From Acholeplasmatales bacterium (GTDB lineage Bacteria; Bacillota_I; Bacilli_A; Acholeplasmatales; Anaeroplasmataceae): a stretch of 22,149 nt of DNA. The stretch's first letter is position 1, and each line of letters begins with the position of its first letter. The translations under genes and the position numbers were made by a program. The stretch spans positions 1 through 22,149 of the forward strand of contig JAILGR010000086.1 in NCBI GenBank assembly GCA_024696565.1. Direction: 5' to 3'. This document shows positions 1 through 6,681 of the stretch, piece by piece. The notes under the pieces are model-generated. The model saw only the letters and a program-made list of their open reading frames with translations, ran no database searches and was not told the DNA's origin.

Positions 1-297
1 TGTCCAAATCCATATCTTTCTTTAACTGAAGATGAAGCTAATTCAATTGTGTTAGATGAATTAGCTAAGCCAAGATTAAAAGGAGATAGATTAGCTGGGT
101 CTTATGTTAATTTCTATATGGGTAAAGATTTTATTATTTTACCAAAATTTAATGTAAAAGAAGATATAGAAGCTTATAATTTATTAAATGATTTCTATAA
201 AGGAAAAAAGAAGATTCATCAAATTGAATCTAGAAAAATATTAGTAGCTGGTGGTAATATTCACTGTGTTACTATGCAAATTGGAAAAGGAGAATAA
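1..297 (+). CDS. aguA: Agmatine deiminase, C-terminal part (gene starts before the window)
   Basis: Agmatine deiminase hydrolyses agmatine to N-carbamoylputrescine and ammonia in the cytoplasm. The reading frame is open from base 1 and stops with TAA at 295-297, so only the last 98 residues are present. The end carries the family's catalytic-cysteine motif in the form AGGNIHC, with the Cys codon at 265-267; most members read GGGNIHC, so the first Gly is Ala here. The segment NFYMGKDFIILPKF before it also fits the family. The next gene encodes the following enzyme of the same pathway and starts one base after this stop, so the two are almost certainly co-translated. A peptidyl-arginine deiminase relative is the main alternative, but the neighbour argues for agmatine. 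Confidence 0.88.
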   Translation, partial: CPNPYLSLTEDEANSIVLDELAKPRLKGDRLAGSYVNFYMGKDFIILPKFNVKEDIEAYNLLNDFYKGKKKIHQIESRKILVAGGNIHCVTMQIGKGE

Positions 298-298
298 T

Positions 299-1162
299 AT
301 GAAGGTTAAGGTTGCAGCTACACAAATGTCTATAACTTGGGACATTGAAAAAAATATTAAGAAGGCTGATTCAATGATTGAAAAATGTGCTAAAGATGGT
401 TGTAATATTGTATTATTACAAGAATTATTTTTAGCCCCATATTTCTGTCAAAAAGAAAAATATGAATATTTTGAATTAGCTACAGAATTTAAGAATAATA
501 AGTATTTAGCTCATTTCCAAGAGGTTGCTAAAAAGTTTAATGTTGTATTACCAATTTCATTTTTTGAAAGAAGTGGTAATAATTTCTATAATTCTTTAGC
601 AATGATTGATGCTGATGGTACTATTTTAGGCTTATATAGAAAAAGTCATATTCCAACAGGTGAATGTTATGAAGAAAAATTTTATTTCACACCAGGAGAT
701 ACTGGTTTTAAGGTATTTAAAACTAAGTTTGGAAATGTTGGTTGTGGAATATGTTGGGATCAGTGGTTCCCTGAGACTGCAAGAATTTTAGCATTAAAGG
801 GAGCTGAATTACTATTCTTCCCAACAGCCATTGGTACAGAACCTGTATTACCTAAGGATTCAAAAGATCATTGGCAAAATACTATGTGTGGTCATGCTGC
901 AGCAAATATTATGCCAGTTATTGCATCTAATAGAATTGGTACTGAAACTGAAGGAGACTCATCTATGACATTCTTTGGTTCTTCATTTATCGCAAATGAA
1001 GAAGGAACTAAGATTAAGGAAATGGATAGAGTGACCGAGGGTTTCATTTCACAAGAGTTTGATTTAGATGAAATTAGAAAGAAAAGATATTCTTGGGGCG
1101 TTTATAGAGATAGAAGAGTAGATCTTTATTCTCCATTACTTAAAACTGATGATTCTATTTAA
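299..1162 (+). CDS. aguB: N-carbamoylputrescine amidase
   Basis: This nitrilase-superfamily enzyme cleaves N-carbamoylputrescine to putrescine, CO2 and ammonia, completing the agmatine route to putrescine. The 287-residue protein has the Glu-Lys-Cys catalytic triad: Glu42 in LLQELFLAPYF, Lys115 in YRKSHIP and Cys152 in GCGICWDQWFPE. Length and the WDQWFPE context are typical of plant and bacterial carbamoylputrescine amidases. The start at 299 is chosen because the protein then begins MKVKVAATQM, normal for the family, and an AAAGGAG ribosome binding site lies just upstream inside the end of aguA. An earlier in-frame ATG at 251 would add 16 residues overlapping the agmatine deiminase catalytic motif and is unlikely. 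A strong terminator follows directly. Confidence 0.93.
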   Translation: MKVKVAATQMSITWDIEKNIKKADSMIEKCAKDGCNIVLLQELFLAPYFCQKEKYEYFELATEFKNNKYLAHFQEVAKKFNVVLPISFFERSGNNFYNSLAMIDADGTILGLYRKSHIPTGECYEEKFYFTPGDTGFKVFKTKFGNVGCGICWDQWFPETARILALKGAELLFFPTAIGTEPVLPKDSKDHWQNTMCGHAAANIMPVIASNRIGTETEGDSSMTFFGSSFIANEEGTKIKEMDRVTEGFISQEFDLDEIRKKRYSWGVYRDRRVDLYSPLLKTDDSI

Positions 1163-1189
1163 TAGGGCGATTTGCCCTATTTTCTTTTT
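1161..1189 (+). terminator. Rho-independent terminator of the agu operon
   Basis: An 8-bp stem AATAGGGC/GCCCTATT (1161-1168 with 1174-1181) closes a GATTT loop and runs into a T-rich tract. It overlaps the aguB stop codon. Confidence 0.9.
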
Positions 1190-1224
1190 GAAATCGTTAA
1201 CATTTTAATCTAAATGAAAACGTA

Positions 1225-1253
1225 TTGAAAAGTTATGTCGTAAATGTTAGAAT
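1225..1253 (+). promoter_or_regulatory. Sigma-A promoter of guaB
   Basis: The -35 box is TTGAAA (1225-1230) and the -10 box is TAGAAT (1248-1253), separated by 17 bp. A TG at 1245-1246 makes an extended -10. Transcription should begin near 1260, which excludes the upstream in-frame ATG at 1225 as the guaB start. Confidence 0.75.
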
Positions 1254-1287
1254 AATTGAAATAAGAAAATTTGGAGGATTGAAAATA

Positions 1288-2790
1288 ATGGCATTCTATT
1301 ATGACGAACCATCTCATACTTTTAGTGAATACTTATTAGTACCAGGTTATTCTGATGAAAATTGTATTCCACAAAACGTTTCATTAAAAACACCATTAGT
1401 AAAATTTAAAAAAGGAGAAACTCCTGCAATTTCAATGAACATTCCTATGATTTCTGCAATCATGCAATCTGTATCTAACGATACATTAGCTATTGCTTTA
1501 GCCAAAGAAGGTGGAATTTCATTTATTTATGGTTCTCAAACTATTGAAAACCAAGCCGCAATGGTTAAAAAAGTTAAAAGCTATAAGGCAGGCTTTGTAA
1601 CAAGTGATTGTAACCTATCTCCTAATGATACATTACAAGACATTTTAAATTTAAAAGAAGAAACAGGACATTCTACTGTTGCTATTACAGAAGATGGTAC
1701 TCCATCTGGTAAGCTTATGGGTATTGTTTCTTCAAGAGATTATCGTGTATCTCGTATGGAACCAACATTAAAAATCAAAGAATTCATGACACCTATTGAT
1801 AAGATGGTAACTGCTAAAGAAGGTACTACTTTAAAAGAGGCTAATGATATTATTTTTGAACATAAGTTAAATAGTTTACCTATTGTAGATGAAAAGGGAT
1901 GCTTAGTAGCATTTGTATTCCGTAAAGATTATTCATCTCATAAAGAAAACCCAAGTGAATTACTAGATTCTAACAAAAGATATATTGTTGGAGCTGGTAT
2001 TAATACAAGAGATTATATGGAAAGAGTTCCTGCTTTAGTTGAAGCTGGTGCCGATGTATTATGTATCGATTCATCTGAAGGATTCTCTTGTTGGCAAAAG
2101 AATACTATTGCTTGGATTCGTTCTAAGTATGGTGATAAGGTTAAAGTTGGGGCTGGTAATATTGTAGATAGAGAAGGATTTAGATTCTTAGCTGAAGCTG
2201 GAGCTGATTTTATTAAAATTGGTATTGGTGGAGGTTCTATTTGTATTACAAGAGAAACAAAAGGAATCGGTCGTGGTCAAGCAACAGCAGTAATTGAGGT
2301 TGCTAAGGCTAGAGATGAATATTTTAAAGAAACAGGAATTTATATTCCTATTTGTTCTGATGGTGGTATTGTTCATGATTATCATATTACTTTAGCATTA
2401 GCTATGGGGTGTGATTTTTGTATGCTAGGTAGATATTTTGCTAGATTTGATGAATCTCCTACTCAAAAGCTACTAGTAAATGGTAACTATATGAAAGAAT
2501 ACTGGGGTGAAGGTTCAGCCCGTGCTAGAAACTGGCAAAGATATGATTTAGGTGGTGCAAAGAAATTATCATTCGTTGAAGGTGTAGATTCATATGTGCC
2601 ATATGCAGGTCCATTACATGATACTGTTGCCATTACATTATCAAAAATTCGTCACACAATGTGTAACTGTGGAGCATTATCAATCCCTGAATTACAACAA
2701 AAGGCTAAATTAACATTAGTTTCTTCAGTATCTATTGTTGAAGGTGGAGCTCACGACGTAGTAGTAAAGGATAGAAACGTTAATAATTAA
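1288..2790 (+). CDS. guaB: IMP dehydrogenase (Tritrichomonas-like type)
   Basis: IMP dehydrogenase oxidises IMP to XMP with NAD+, the committed step of guanine nucleotide synthesis. The 500-residue protein has the TIM-barrel core interrupted by a CBS-domain pair at roughly residues 105-225. The catalytic loop reads [11 protein letters not shown] with Cys319, and the mobile flap carries Arg418-Tyr419 in NWQRYDLGG. These positions match my recollection of the numbering of the Tritrichomonas foetus enzyme, and the flap differs from the common bacterial YRGMGS form. The start at 1288 has GGAGG at 1273-1277; a start at 1225 would overlap the promoter. The gene is monocistronic, with its own promoter and terminator. 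I see no purine riboswitch in the short leader. Confidence 0.96.
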   Translation: MAFYYDEPSHTFSEYLLVPGYSDENCIPQNVSLKTPLVKFKKGETPAISMNIPMISAIMQSVSNDTLAIALAKEGGISFIYGSQTIENQAAMVKKVKSYKAGFVTSDCNLSPNDTLQDILNLKEETGHSTVAITEDGTPSGKLMGIVSSRDYRVSRMEPTLKIKEFMTPIDKMVTAKEGTTLKEANDIIFEHKLNSLPIVDEKGCLVAFVFRKDYSSHKENPSELLDSNKRYIVGAGINTRDYMERVPALVEAGADVLCIDSSEGFSCWQKNTIAWIRSKYGDKVKVGAGNIVDREGFRFLAEAGADFIKIGIGGGSICITRETKGIGRGQATAVIEVAKARDEYFKETGIYIPICSDGGIVHDYHITLALAMGCDFCMLGRYFARFDESPTQKLLVNGNYMKEYWGEGSARARNWQRYDLGGAKKLSFVEGVDSYVPYAGPLHDTVAITLSKIRHTMCNCGALSIPELQQKAKLTLVSSVSIVEGGAHDVVVKDRNVNN

Positions 2791-2797
2791 CATTAAT

Positions 2798-2832
2798 AAG
2801 TGGTTATTGTTTAATAGCCACTTTATTTTTTC
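2798..2832 (+). terminator. Terminator of guaB
   Basis: An 11-bp stem (2798-2808 with 2813-2823, one G-U pair) has a GTTT loop and is followed by a T-rich run. Confidence 0.9.
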
Positions 2833-2889
2833 TATACTTTGTTAAAAAATTATGTTATTATATACCTAGTGTTTTGAAGGGGGAGTATT

Positions 2890-3537
2890 ATGAGAAAACA
2901 TTTATTTGCAATTAATTTGACTATCAGTGCTGTATTTTCATTATTATTATTTCTAGTTGCATTTAATACTATTATTGCTTTTGATGGCATGATGAGTAGT
3001 TATTTTATGCCGAATATAGTATTGTTTCCAGTTTTAGCATTTATAGTAAGTTCTTTATTTGTGTTAGCTTTAGTTTTTGTAATTGTAAAAAAACATTTAG
3101 CTGCTAAAATATTAAATACTATTTGTGCTTCAATAACTTTTGTATTTGGCTTTTATTCATTCTTTTTTGGAACAAGTGAATTAAATTATATGTCAAGTCG
3201 TGTAAGAGACCTTGGTGGTTTATTTGCATATTATTTTCCAGTTTATGTAACTTTTAATGTAGCATTACTTTTAATTGGTTTAGGATATTTAGTATTTGCT
3301 ATTTTATTATTAGTATTAAAGAATAAGAATGGAGAAACTGTAGTAGTATCTACTAAACCTCAAGTTGAAGTTAAATCTAGTACTAATAATGTTGAACCAA
3401 AAGCTACAGAAACTAAGCCAGCAAGTACTGCAGAAGTTCTTGATAGATTAAAGGAATTAAAAGAACTATTTGATAATGAAGCTATTACTGAAGATGAATA
3501 TGCAGTATTAAAACAAAAAGAATTAAAGAAATTATAA
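2890..3537 (+). CDS. Four-helix membrane protein with C-terminal SHOCT domain
   Basis: The function is not known. The 215-residue protein has four hydrophobic helices (about residues 5-30, 40-66, 71-95 and 105-140). A polar linker rich in Thr, Lys and Glu follows, then a short amphipathic C-terminal helical pair at about 181-215 with the pattern LKELFDNEAITEDEYAVLK. That pattern matches the SHOCT domain, a small module commonly found at the end of membrane proteins and thought to mediate oligomerisation or nucleic-acid contact. The ribosome binding site AAGGGGGA lies just before the ATG. There is no signal-peptidase site, so it should sit in the cytoplasmic membrane with the SHOCT tail probably cytosolic. 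It stands alone between two terminators. Membrane topology and SHOCT identity were judged by eye. Confidence 0.75.
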   Translation: MRKHLFAINLTISAVFSLLLFLVAFNTIIAFDGMMSSYFMPNIVLFPVLAFIVSSLFVLALVFVIVKKHLAAKILNTICASITFVFGFYSFFFGTSELNYMSSRVRDLGGLFAYYFPVYVTFNVALLLIGLGYLVFAILLLVLKNKNGETVVVSTKPQVEVKSSTNNVEPKATETKPASTAEVLDRLKELKELFDNEAITEDEYAVLKQKELKKL

Positions 3538-3540
3538 AAA

Positions 3541-3580
3541 AGTAAAGCCTTCTTGCAATGAAGGCTTTACTATTTTCTCT
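3541..3580 (+). terminator. Terminator after the SHOCT membrane protein
   Basis: A perfect 12-bp stem AGTAAAGCCTTC/GAAGGCTTTACT (3541-3552 with 3560-3571) has a 7-nt loop and a T-rich tail. The stem is nearly symmetric, but no gene enters from the other strand. Confidence 0.9.
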
Positions 3581-3589
3581 ATTTTCTGT

Positions 3590-3618
3590 TTGCTTTCATA
3601 ACGCCTTTATAATATAAT
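3590..3618 (+). promoter_or_regulatory. Sigma-A promoter of the DUF1846 gene
   Basis: TTGCTT (3590-3595) and TATAAT (3613-3618) are separated by 17 bp. A second TATAAT at 3608-3613 overlaps the first but would leave only a 12-bp spacer. Transcription should start near 3625. Confidence 0.7.
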
Positions 3619-3642
3619 GATGAAGGGCACCCTATACGATAC

Positions 3643-3672
3643 TCCCTCTTTAGAGGGATTTTTCTTTTTTAA
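3643..3672 (+). terminator. Intrinsic terminator inside the leader of the DUF1846 gene
   Basis: TCCCTC (3643-3648) pairs with GAGGGA (3653-3658) around a TTTA loop and is followed by an 11-12 base, nearly pure T tract. It lies between the promoter and the ribosome binding site (AAGGAG, 3671-3676), so transcripts must read through it to express the gene. This suggests attenuation control. Confidence 0.6.
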
Positions 3673-3682
3673 GGAGCTAATT

Positions 3683-5164
3683 ATGAGAAAAGCATTTGAC
3701 AACGAAAAGTACTTAGAATTACAATCAAAGAATATTTTAAATCGTGTATCTCAATTTGGTAATAAGCTATATATTGAGTTTGGTGGCAAATTATTCGATG
3801 ATTATCATGCTTCTAGAGTATTACCAGGATTTTTACCTGATTCTAAATTAAAAATGTTATTAACATTAAAAGATAAGGTAGAAGTAGTTATTGCGATTAA
3901 CGCAAAGGACATCATTAAAAATAAAGTTCGTAGTGATTTAAATATCAATTACGAAAGTGAGGTATTACGTTTAATTGATGCCTTTAGAGAATCTGGATTA
4001 TTTGTAGGTTCTGTATGTATTACTCAATACCAAAGTAATCCACAGGTTTTAACATTTAAAAAGAAATTAAATAATTTAGGTATTAAGACATATTTACATT
4101 ATGAAATTGCTGGATATCCACACGACATTAAAAATATTATTTCTGAATCAGGATTTGGTAAGAATCAATATATTGAAACAGAAAGACCAATTGTTGTTGT
4201 TACTGCACCAGGACCTGGGTCTGGTAAAATGGCAACTTGTCTATCTCAGCTATATCATGAAAATAAAAGAGGAGTTAAAGCTGGATATGCTAAATATGAA
4301 ACATTCCCTATTTGGTCTATTCCTTTAAAACACCCTGTAAATTTAGCATATGAAGCAGCTACAGCTGATTTAAATGATGTTAATATGATTGATCCATATC
4401 ATTTAGAAGCATATGGTAAATTAACTGTTAACTATAATAGAGATGTTGAAATATTCCCTGTATTAAAATCTATGTTTGAAGCTATTTATGGGGAATCTCC
4501 ATATAAATCACCTACGGATATGGGTGTTAATATGGCAGGATTCGCTATTTGTGATGATGAAGCAGCTTGTGAAGCATCTAAGGATGAAATTGTAAGAAGA
4601 TATTTAAATACTTTAGTTGATTTAAGAAATGGCAAGGTTACACAAGATGCAGTCGATAAGATTTTATTATTAATGCGTCAATTGAATATCTCTACATCAA
4701 ATAGAAAGTGCGTTGATGCTGCCCTTGAAAAGAAGAAAAAGAGTGGTACTGAATCTATGGCACTAGAATTAGAAGATGGTACTATTGTTACATCTAGAAC
4801 TACTCCGTTATTATCAGCACCAGCAGCATTACTATTAAATAGTTTGAAGACTTTAGCTGGTATTAGAGATTCTATTCCATTAATTTCTAAATCATTAATT
4901 GAACCTATTGCTGAAATGAAAGTAAATCAGCTTGGTAATCATAATCCAAGATTACATGCTGATGAAATCTTAGTAGCATTAGCGATTTCCGCTACAACAA
5001 ATCCATTAGCTGATTTAGCCTTAAAGCAATTAGATAATCTTAAATTTACTCAAGCACATTCAACAGTAATTTTAAATCAGGTGGATTGTCAGGTATTTAA
5101 GAAACTTAAAATTGAAGTTACTTCTGAACCTGAATTTTATGCCCATAAATTATATTCAAGATAA
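3683..5164 (+). CDS. DUF1846 / UPF0371 family protein
   Basis: This 493-residue protein belongs to the DUF1846 (UPF0371) family, whose biochemical role is unknown to me. Length and sequence agree with full-length members from streptococci and clostridia. The protein starts MRKAFDNEKYLELQ, and a glycine-rich P-loop-like motif, VTAPGPGSGKM, lies at about residues 173-183 with Lys182. It is followed by the conserved stretch KAGYAKYETFPIW. The P-loop resemblance suggests nucleotide or phosphate binding, which is inference. The start at 3683 has AAGGAG at 3671-3676; the in-frame ATG at 3617 lies within the promoter's -10 box and is rejected. The gene is monocistronic, with a terminator-like hairpin in its leader and a UUCG-capped terminator behind it. 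Confidence 0.9.
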   Translation: MRKAFDNEKYLELQSKNILNRVSQFGNKLYIEFGGKLFDDYHASRVLPGFLPDSKLKMLLTLKDKVEVVIAINAKDIIKNKVRSDLNINYESEVLRLIDAFRESGLFVGSVCITQYQSNPQVLTFKKKLNNLGIKTYLHYEIAGYPHDIKNIISESGFGKNQYIETERPIVVVTAPGPGSGKMATCLSQLYHENKRGVKAGYAKYETFPIWSIPLKHPVNLAYEAATADLNDVNMIDPYHLEAYGKLTVNYNRDVEIFPVLKSMFEAIYGESPYKSPTDMGVNMAGFAICDDEAACEASKDEIVRRYLNTLVDLRNGKVTQDAVDKILLLMRQLNISTSNRKCVDAALEKKKKSGTESMALELEDGTIVTSRTTPLLSAPAALLLNSLKTLAGIRDSIPLISKSLIEPIAEMKVNQLGNHNPRLHADEILVALAISATTNPLADLALKQLDNLKFTQAHSTVILNQVDCQVFKKLKIEVTSEPEFYAHKLYSR

Positions 5165-5173
5165 CATTTAAGT

Positions 5174-5199
5174 AAAACGGACTTCGGTCCGTTTTTTCT
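5174..5199 (+). terminator. Terminator of the DUF1846 gene
   Basis: The stem AAAACGGAC/GTCCGTTTT (5174-5182 with 5187-5195) is capped by a stable TTCG tetraloop and followed by T's. Confidence 0.93.
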
Positions 5200-5227
5200 T
5201 GAATTATTTTTGATATGTCTTTATAAT
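5199..5227 (+). promoter_or_regulatory. Sigma-A promoter of the acetyltransferase operon
   Basis: TTGAAT (5199-5204) and a perfect TATAAT (5222-5227) have a 17-bp spacer. The -35 box begins in the T tract of the preceding terminator. Confidence 0.75.
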
Positions 5228-5264
5228 TAACTTGTAGGGAACGATTATAAAAGGTGGGATAAAT

Positions 5265-5801
5265 ATGATTAGAAGAGTAAAGGATGAAGATGCCAAAAGA
5301 TTAGTTGAAATTTATAACTATTATATTCGTGAAACCGAAATTACTTTGGAGCTATCAGAATTAACTGAAGGAGAGTATTTAGATAGAATTCATCAGGTTA
5401 CAGCCTTTTATCCATGGCTTGTATATGAAGAGGATGGAAAAATATTAGGCTTTGCATACTTAGATAAATTCAACACTAGAAAGGCTTATTTAGCTACAGC
5501 TGATTTATCTATTTATGTTGATAAAAAGGCAATGAGAAAAGGTATTGGTAAGGCATTATATAAAGAATTAGAAAAACTTGGTCTATCTTTAGGTATGTGT
5601 AAAATAATATCTTTAATTAATACCGGTAATAAAAGAAGTGTTTCTTTCCATAAGAATATGGGCTTTAAGAAATTAGCAGTAATTAAAAATGTTGCTTATA
5701 AACATGGTAAATGGGTTGATGTAACATTTATGGAAAAAACAATTCAAAATATTATTTCTAATGATTTGAATACAGATGAACCAGCATATAGAAATAATTA
5801 A
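5265..5801 (+). CDS. GNAT-family N-acetyltransferase (phosphinothricin acetyltransferase-like)
   Basis: The 178-residue cytosolic protein is a Gcn5-related N-acetyltransferase, transferring an acetyl group from acetyl-CoA to an amine. The N-terminus (IRRVKDEDAKRLVEIYNYYI) and the central DLSIYVDKKAMRKGIGKALY follow the pattern of the Pat/YwnH subgroup; the acetyl-CoA phosphate-binding loop is RKGIGK at residues 91-96. The C-terminal signature around residues 121-138 has N-x-x-S-x-x-x-H-x-x-x-G-F. The natural substrate cannot be read from the sequence: members acetylate phosphinothricin-like compounds, methionine sulfoximine or small amino acids. AAGGTGGG precedes the ATG. The last ~20 residues are a polar extension. 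It is first in a two-gene operon; the next gene follows after 13 nt. Confidence 0.85.
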   Translation: MIRRVKDEDAKRLVEIYNYYIRETEITLELSELTEGEYLDRIHQVTAFYPWLVYEEDGKILGFAYLDKFNTRKAYLATADLSIYVDKKAMRKGIGKALYKELEKLGLSLGMCKIISLINTGNKRSVSFHKNMGFKKLAVIKNVAYKHGKWVDVTFMEKTIQNIISNDLNTDEPAYRNN

Positions 5802-5814
5802 AGGGAGAATTTGT

Positions 5815-6408
5815 ATGGAAGGTGTAATAAAGTTTGTTAAAAAAGTTATAGTTGTAGAATCAATTCTTTTATTTTTATTAATTGGTGGAGCAGTGTATCT
5901 AGCAATTTATTTTAATTCTTATGTTTTTATAGCTGCAGGAGTATTATTTGTAATTTGGTTAGTGCTATTTTTGTTACGATTATCTTATATTCCAAGAATT
6001 AAGAAAAATCCTTCAGCTTTAGCAGATAGCATAGCGCAATCACAATTTCAAGAATTTTTACCAGTTGATATTTTAATATCTAATAAACTTGTAGATGCAA
6101 TACAACAAAATAATAAAGAGATAGATGAAAGAAATAATATGGTTAATCTAGATTTATTTAGATTATTAAAAAAAGAAAGTGAACTAGACGAAGCATATAG
6201 AAAAAATAAAATTACTCAAGACGAATATAAAGAAGAATTGGCTTATATAGAAAAATGTGTCGGTATTAGAAAGAAGCATATTGAGTCATTAAAAAGTGTT
6301 GCTAACTCTAATTATCTTGGTGGTAAGATAAATAAGGTCGAATTGGAATTAGAACTTAAAAAATATCAAGATGAATTAGATGGTTATGAAAGATTAAAGA
6401 ATTGTTAA
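5815..6408 (+). CDS. Two-helix membrane protein with helical SHOCT-like tail, function unknown
   Basis: I do not recognise this 197-residue protein. It has two adjacent hydrophobic helices (about residues 11-33 and 36-54) ending in basic RLSYIPRIKK, which suggests both termini face the cytoplasm. A charged, mostly helical region of about 140 residues follows. That region contains two short patterns like SHOCT helices: AYRKNKITQDEYKEEL near residue 122, and a second around SNYLGGKINKVELELELKK near residue 165. AAGGGAGA lies at 5801-5808, giving the start at 5815; an earlier ATG at 5776 overlaps the acetyltransferase gene and lacks a binding site. It is translated with the upstream acetyltransferase, but nothing in it reveals a shared job. 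Confidence 0.65.
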   Translation: MEGVIKFVKKVIVVESILLFLLIGGAVYLAIYFNSYVFIAAGVLFVIWLVLFLLRLSYIPRIKKNPSALADSIAQSQFQEFLPVDILISNKLVDAIQQNNKEIDERNNMVNLDLFRLLKKESELDEAYRKNKITQDEYKEELAYIEKCVGIRKKHIESLKSVANSNYLGGKINKVELELELKKYQDELDGYERLKNC

Positions 6409-6440
6409 GAGGAATCACCAGATTCCTTTTATTTTTTTTG
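6407..6440 (+). terminator. Terminator upstream of rpoB
   Basis: AGGAATC/GATTCCT (6410-6416 with 6421-6427) around an ACCA loop, extended by A-T and G-U pairs, runs into a long T tract. It separates the preceding operon from rpoBC. Confidence 0.88.
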
Positions 6441-6449
6441 CAAAAGTTC

Positions 6450-6495
6450 TTGCTTTATTTGACAACTTGCAATATAATACTAAAATGCGTATAAT
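6450..6495 (+). promoter_or_regulatory. Three overlapping sigma-A promoters of rpoBC
   Basis: Three promoter-like pairs are interleaved: TTGCTT (6450-6455) with TATAAT (6473-6478), 17 bp apart; TTGACA (6459-6464) with TAAAAT (6481-6486), 16 bp apart; and TTGCAA (6467-6472) with TATAAT (6490-6495), 17 bp apart. Starts would fall near 6485, 6493 and 6502. Confidence 0.65.
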
Positions 6496-6499
6496 GGCA

Positions 6500-6681
6500 A
6501 ATGTTTGCTGATTAGGCGCTTGAAAATTGTATTTTACTAAGTAAAACTTAGTTAAACATAGATCGTGGGTATCAAAAAAAGAGGTATAAACACCCTCTTA
6601 GCCAGGAGCTATAAAGTCATAATGACAGTTTAGAAAACAATAGAAAGGGAAAGTATAAGAGATTATACAAGAGGTATCTTT
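6500..6681 (+). promoter_or_regulatory. Long structured 5' leader of rpoB
   Basis: No open reading frame of note lies in this ~180-nt leader. Short inverted repeats follow one another: ACTAAG/CTTAGT (6536-6541 with 6547-6552), which competes with TTTTAC/GTAAAA (6532-6537 with 6541-6546); AAGAGG/CCTCTT (6579-6584 with 6594-6599); GTCA/TGAC (6616-6619 with 6623-6626); and GTATAA/TTATAC with a GAGA loop (6653-6668). The last hairpin abuts the rpoB ribosome binding site AAGAGG (6669-6674). The same AAGAGGTAT 9-mer occurs at 6579-6587 and 6669-6677, so CCTCTT can pair with either. It resembles no leader class I can name. Confidence 0.5.

Noticed and set aside
2188..2385. 65-codon open frame on the - strand inside guaB
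   Set aside because: It is a shadow of guaB, low in complexity (Asn, Thr and Ser runs) and has no ribosome binding site or family resemblance.
2839..2866. Possible promoter TTGTTA/TATACC before the SHOCT membrane protein
   Set aside because: The spacer is 16 bp and the -10 box is poor; a start somewhere in this AT-rich 60-nt gap is likely but I cannot place it.
4101..4328. 75-codon + frame inside the DUF1846 gene
   Set aside because: Out-of-frame reading of a conserved coding region; the in-frame protein has clear family motifs.
6494..6511. Tiny open frame of five codons (ATG to TGA) near the rpoB transcription start
   Set aside because: It overlaps the third -10 box, has no ribosome binding site and would be at or upstream of the transcript's 5' end.
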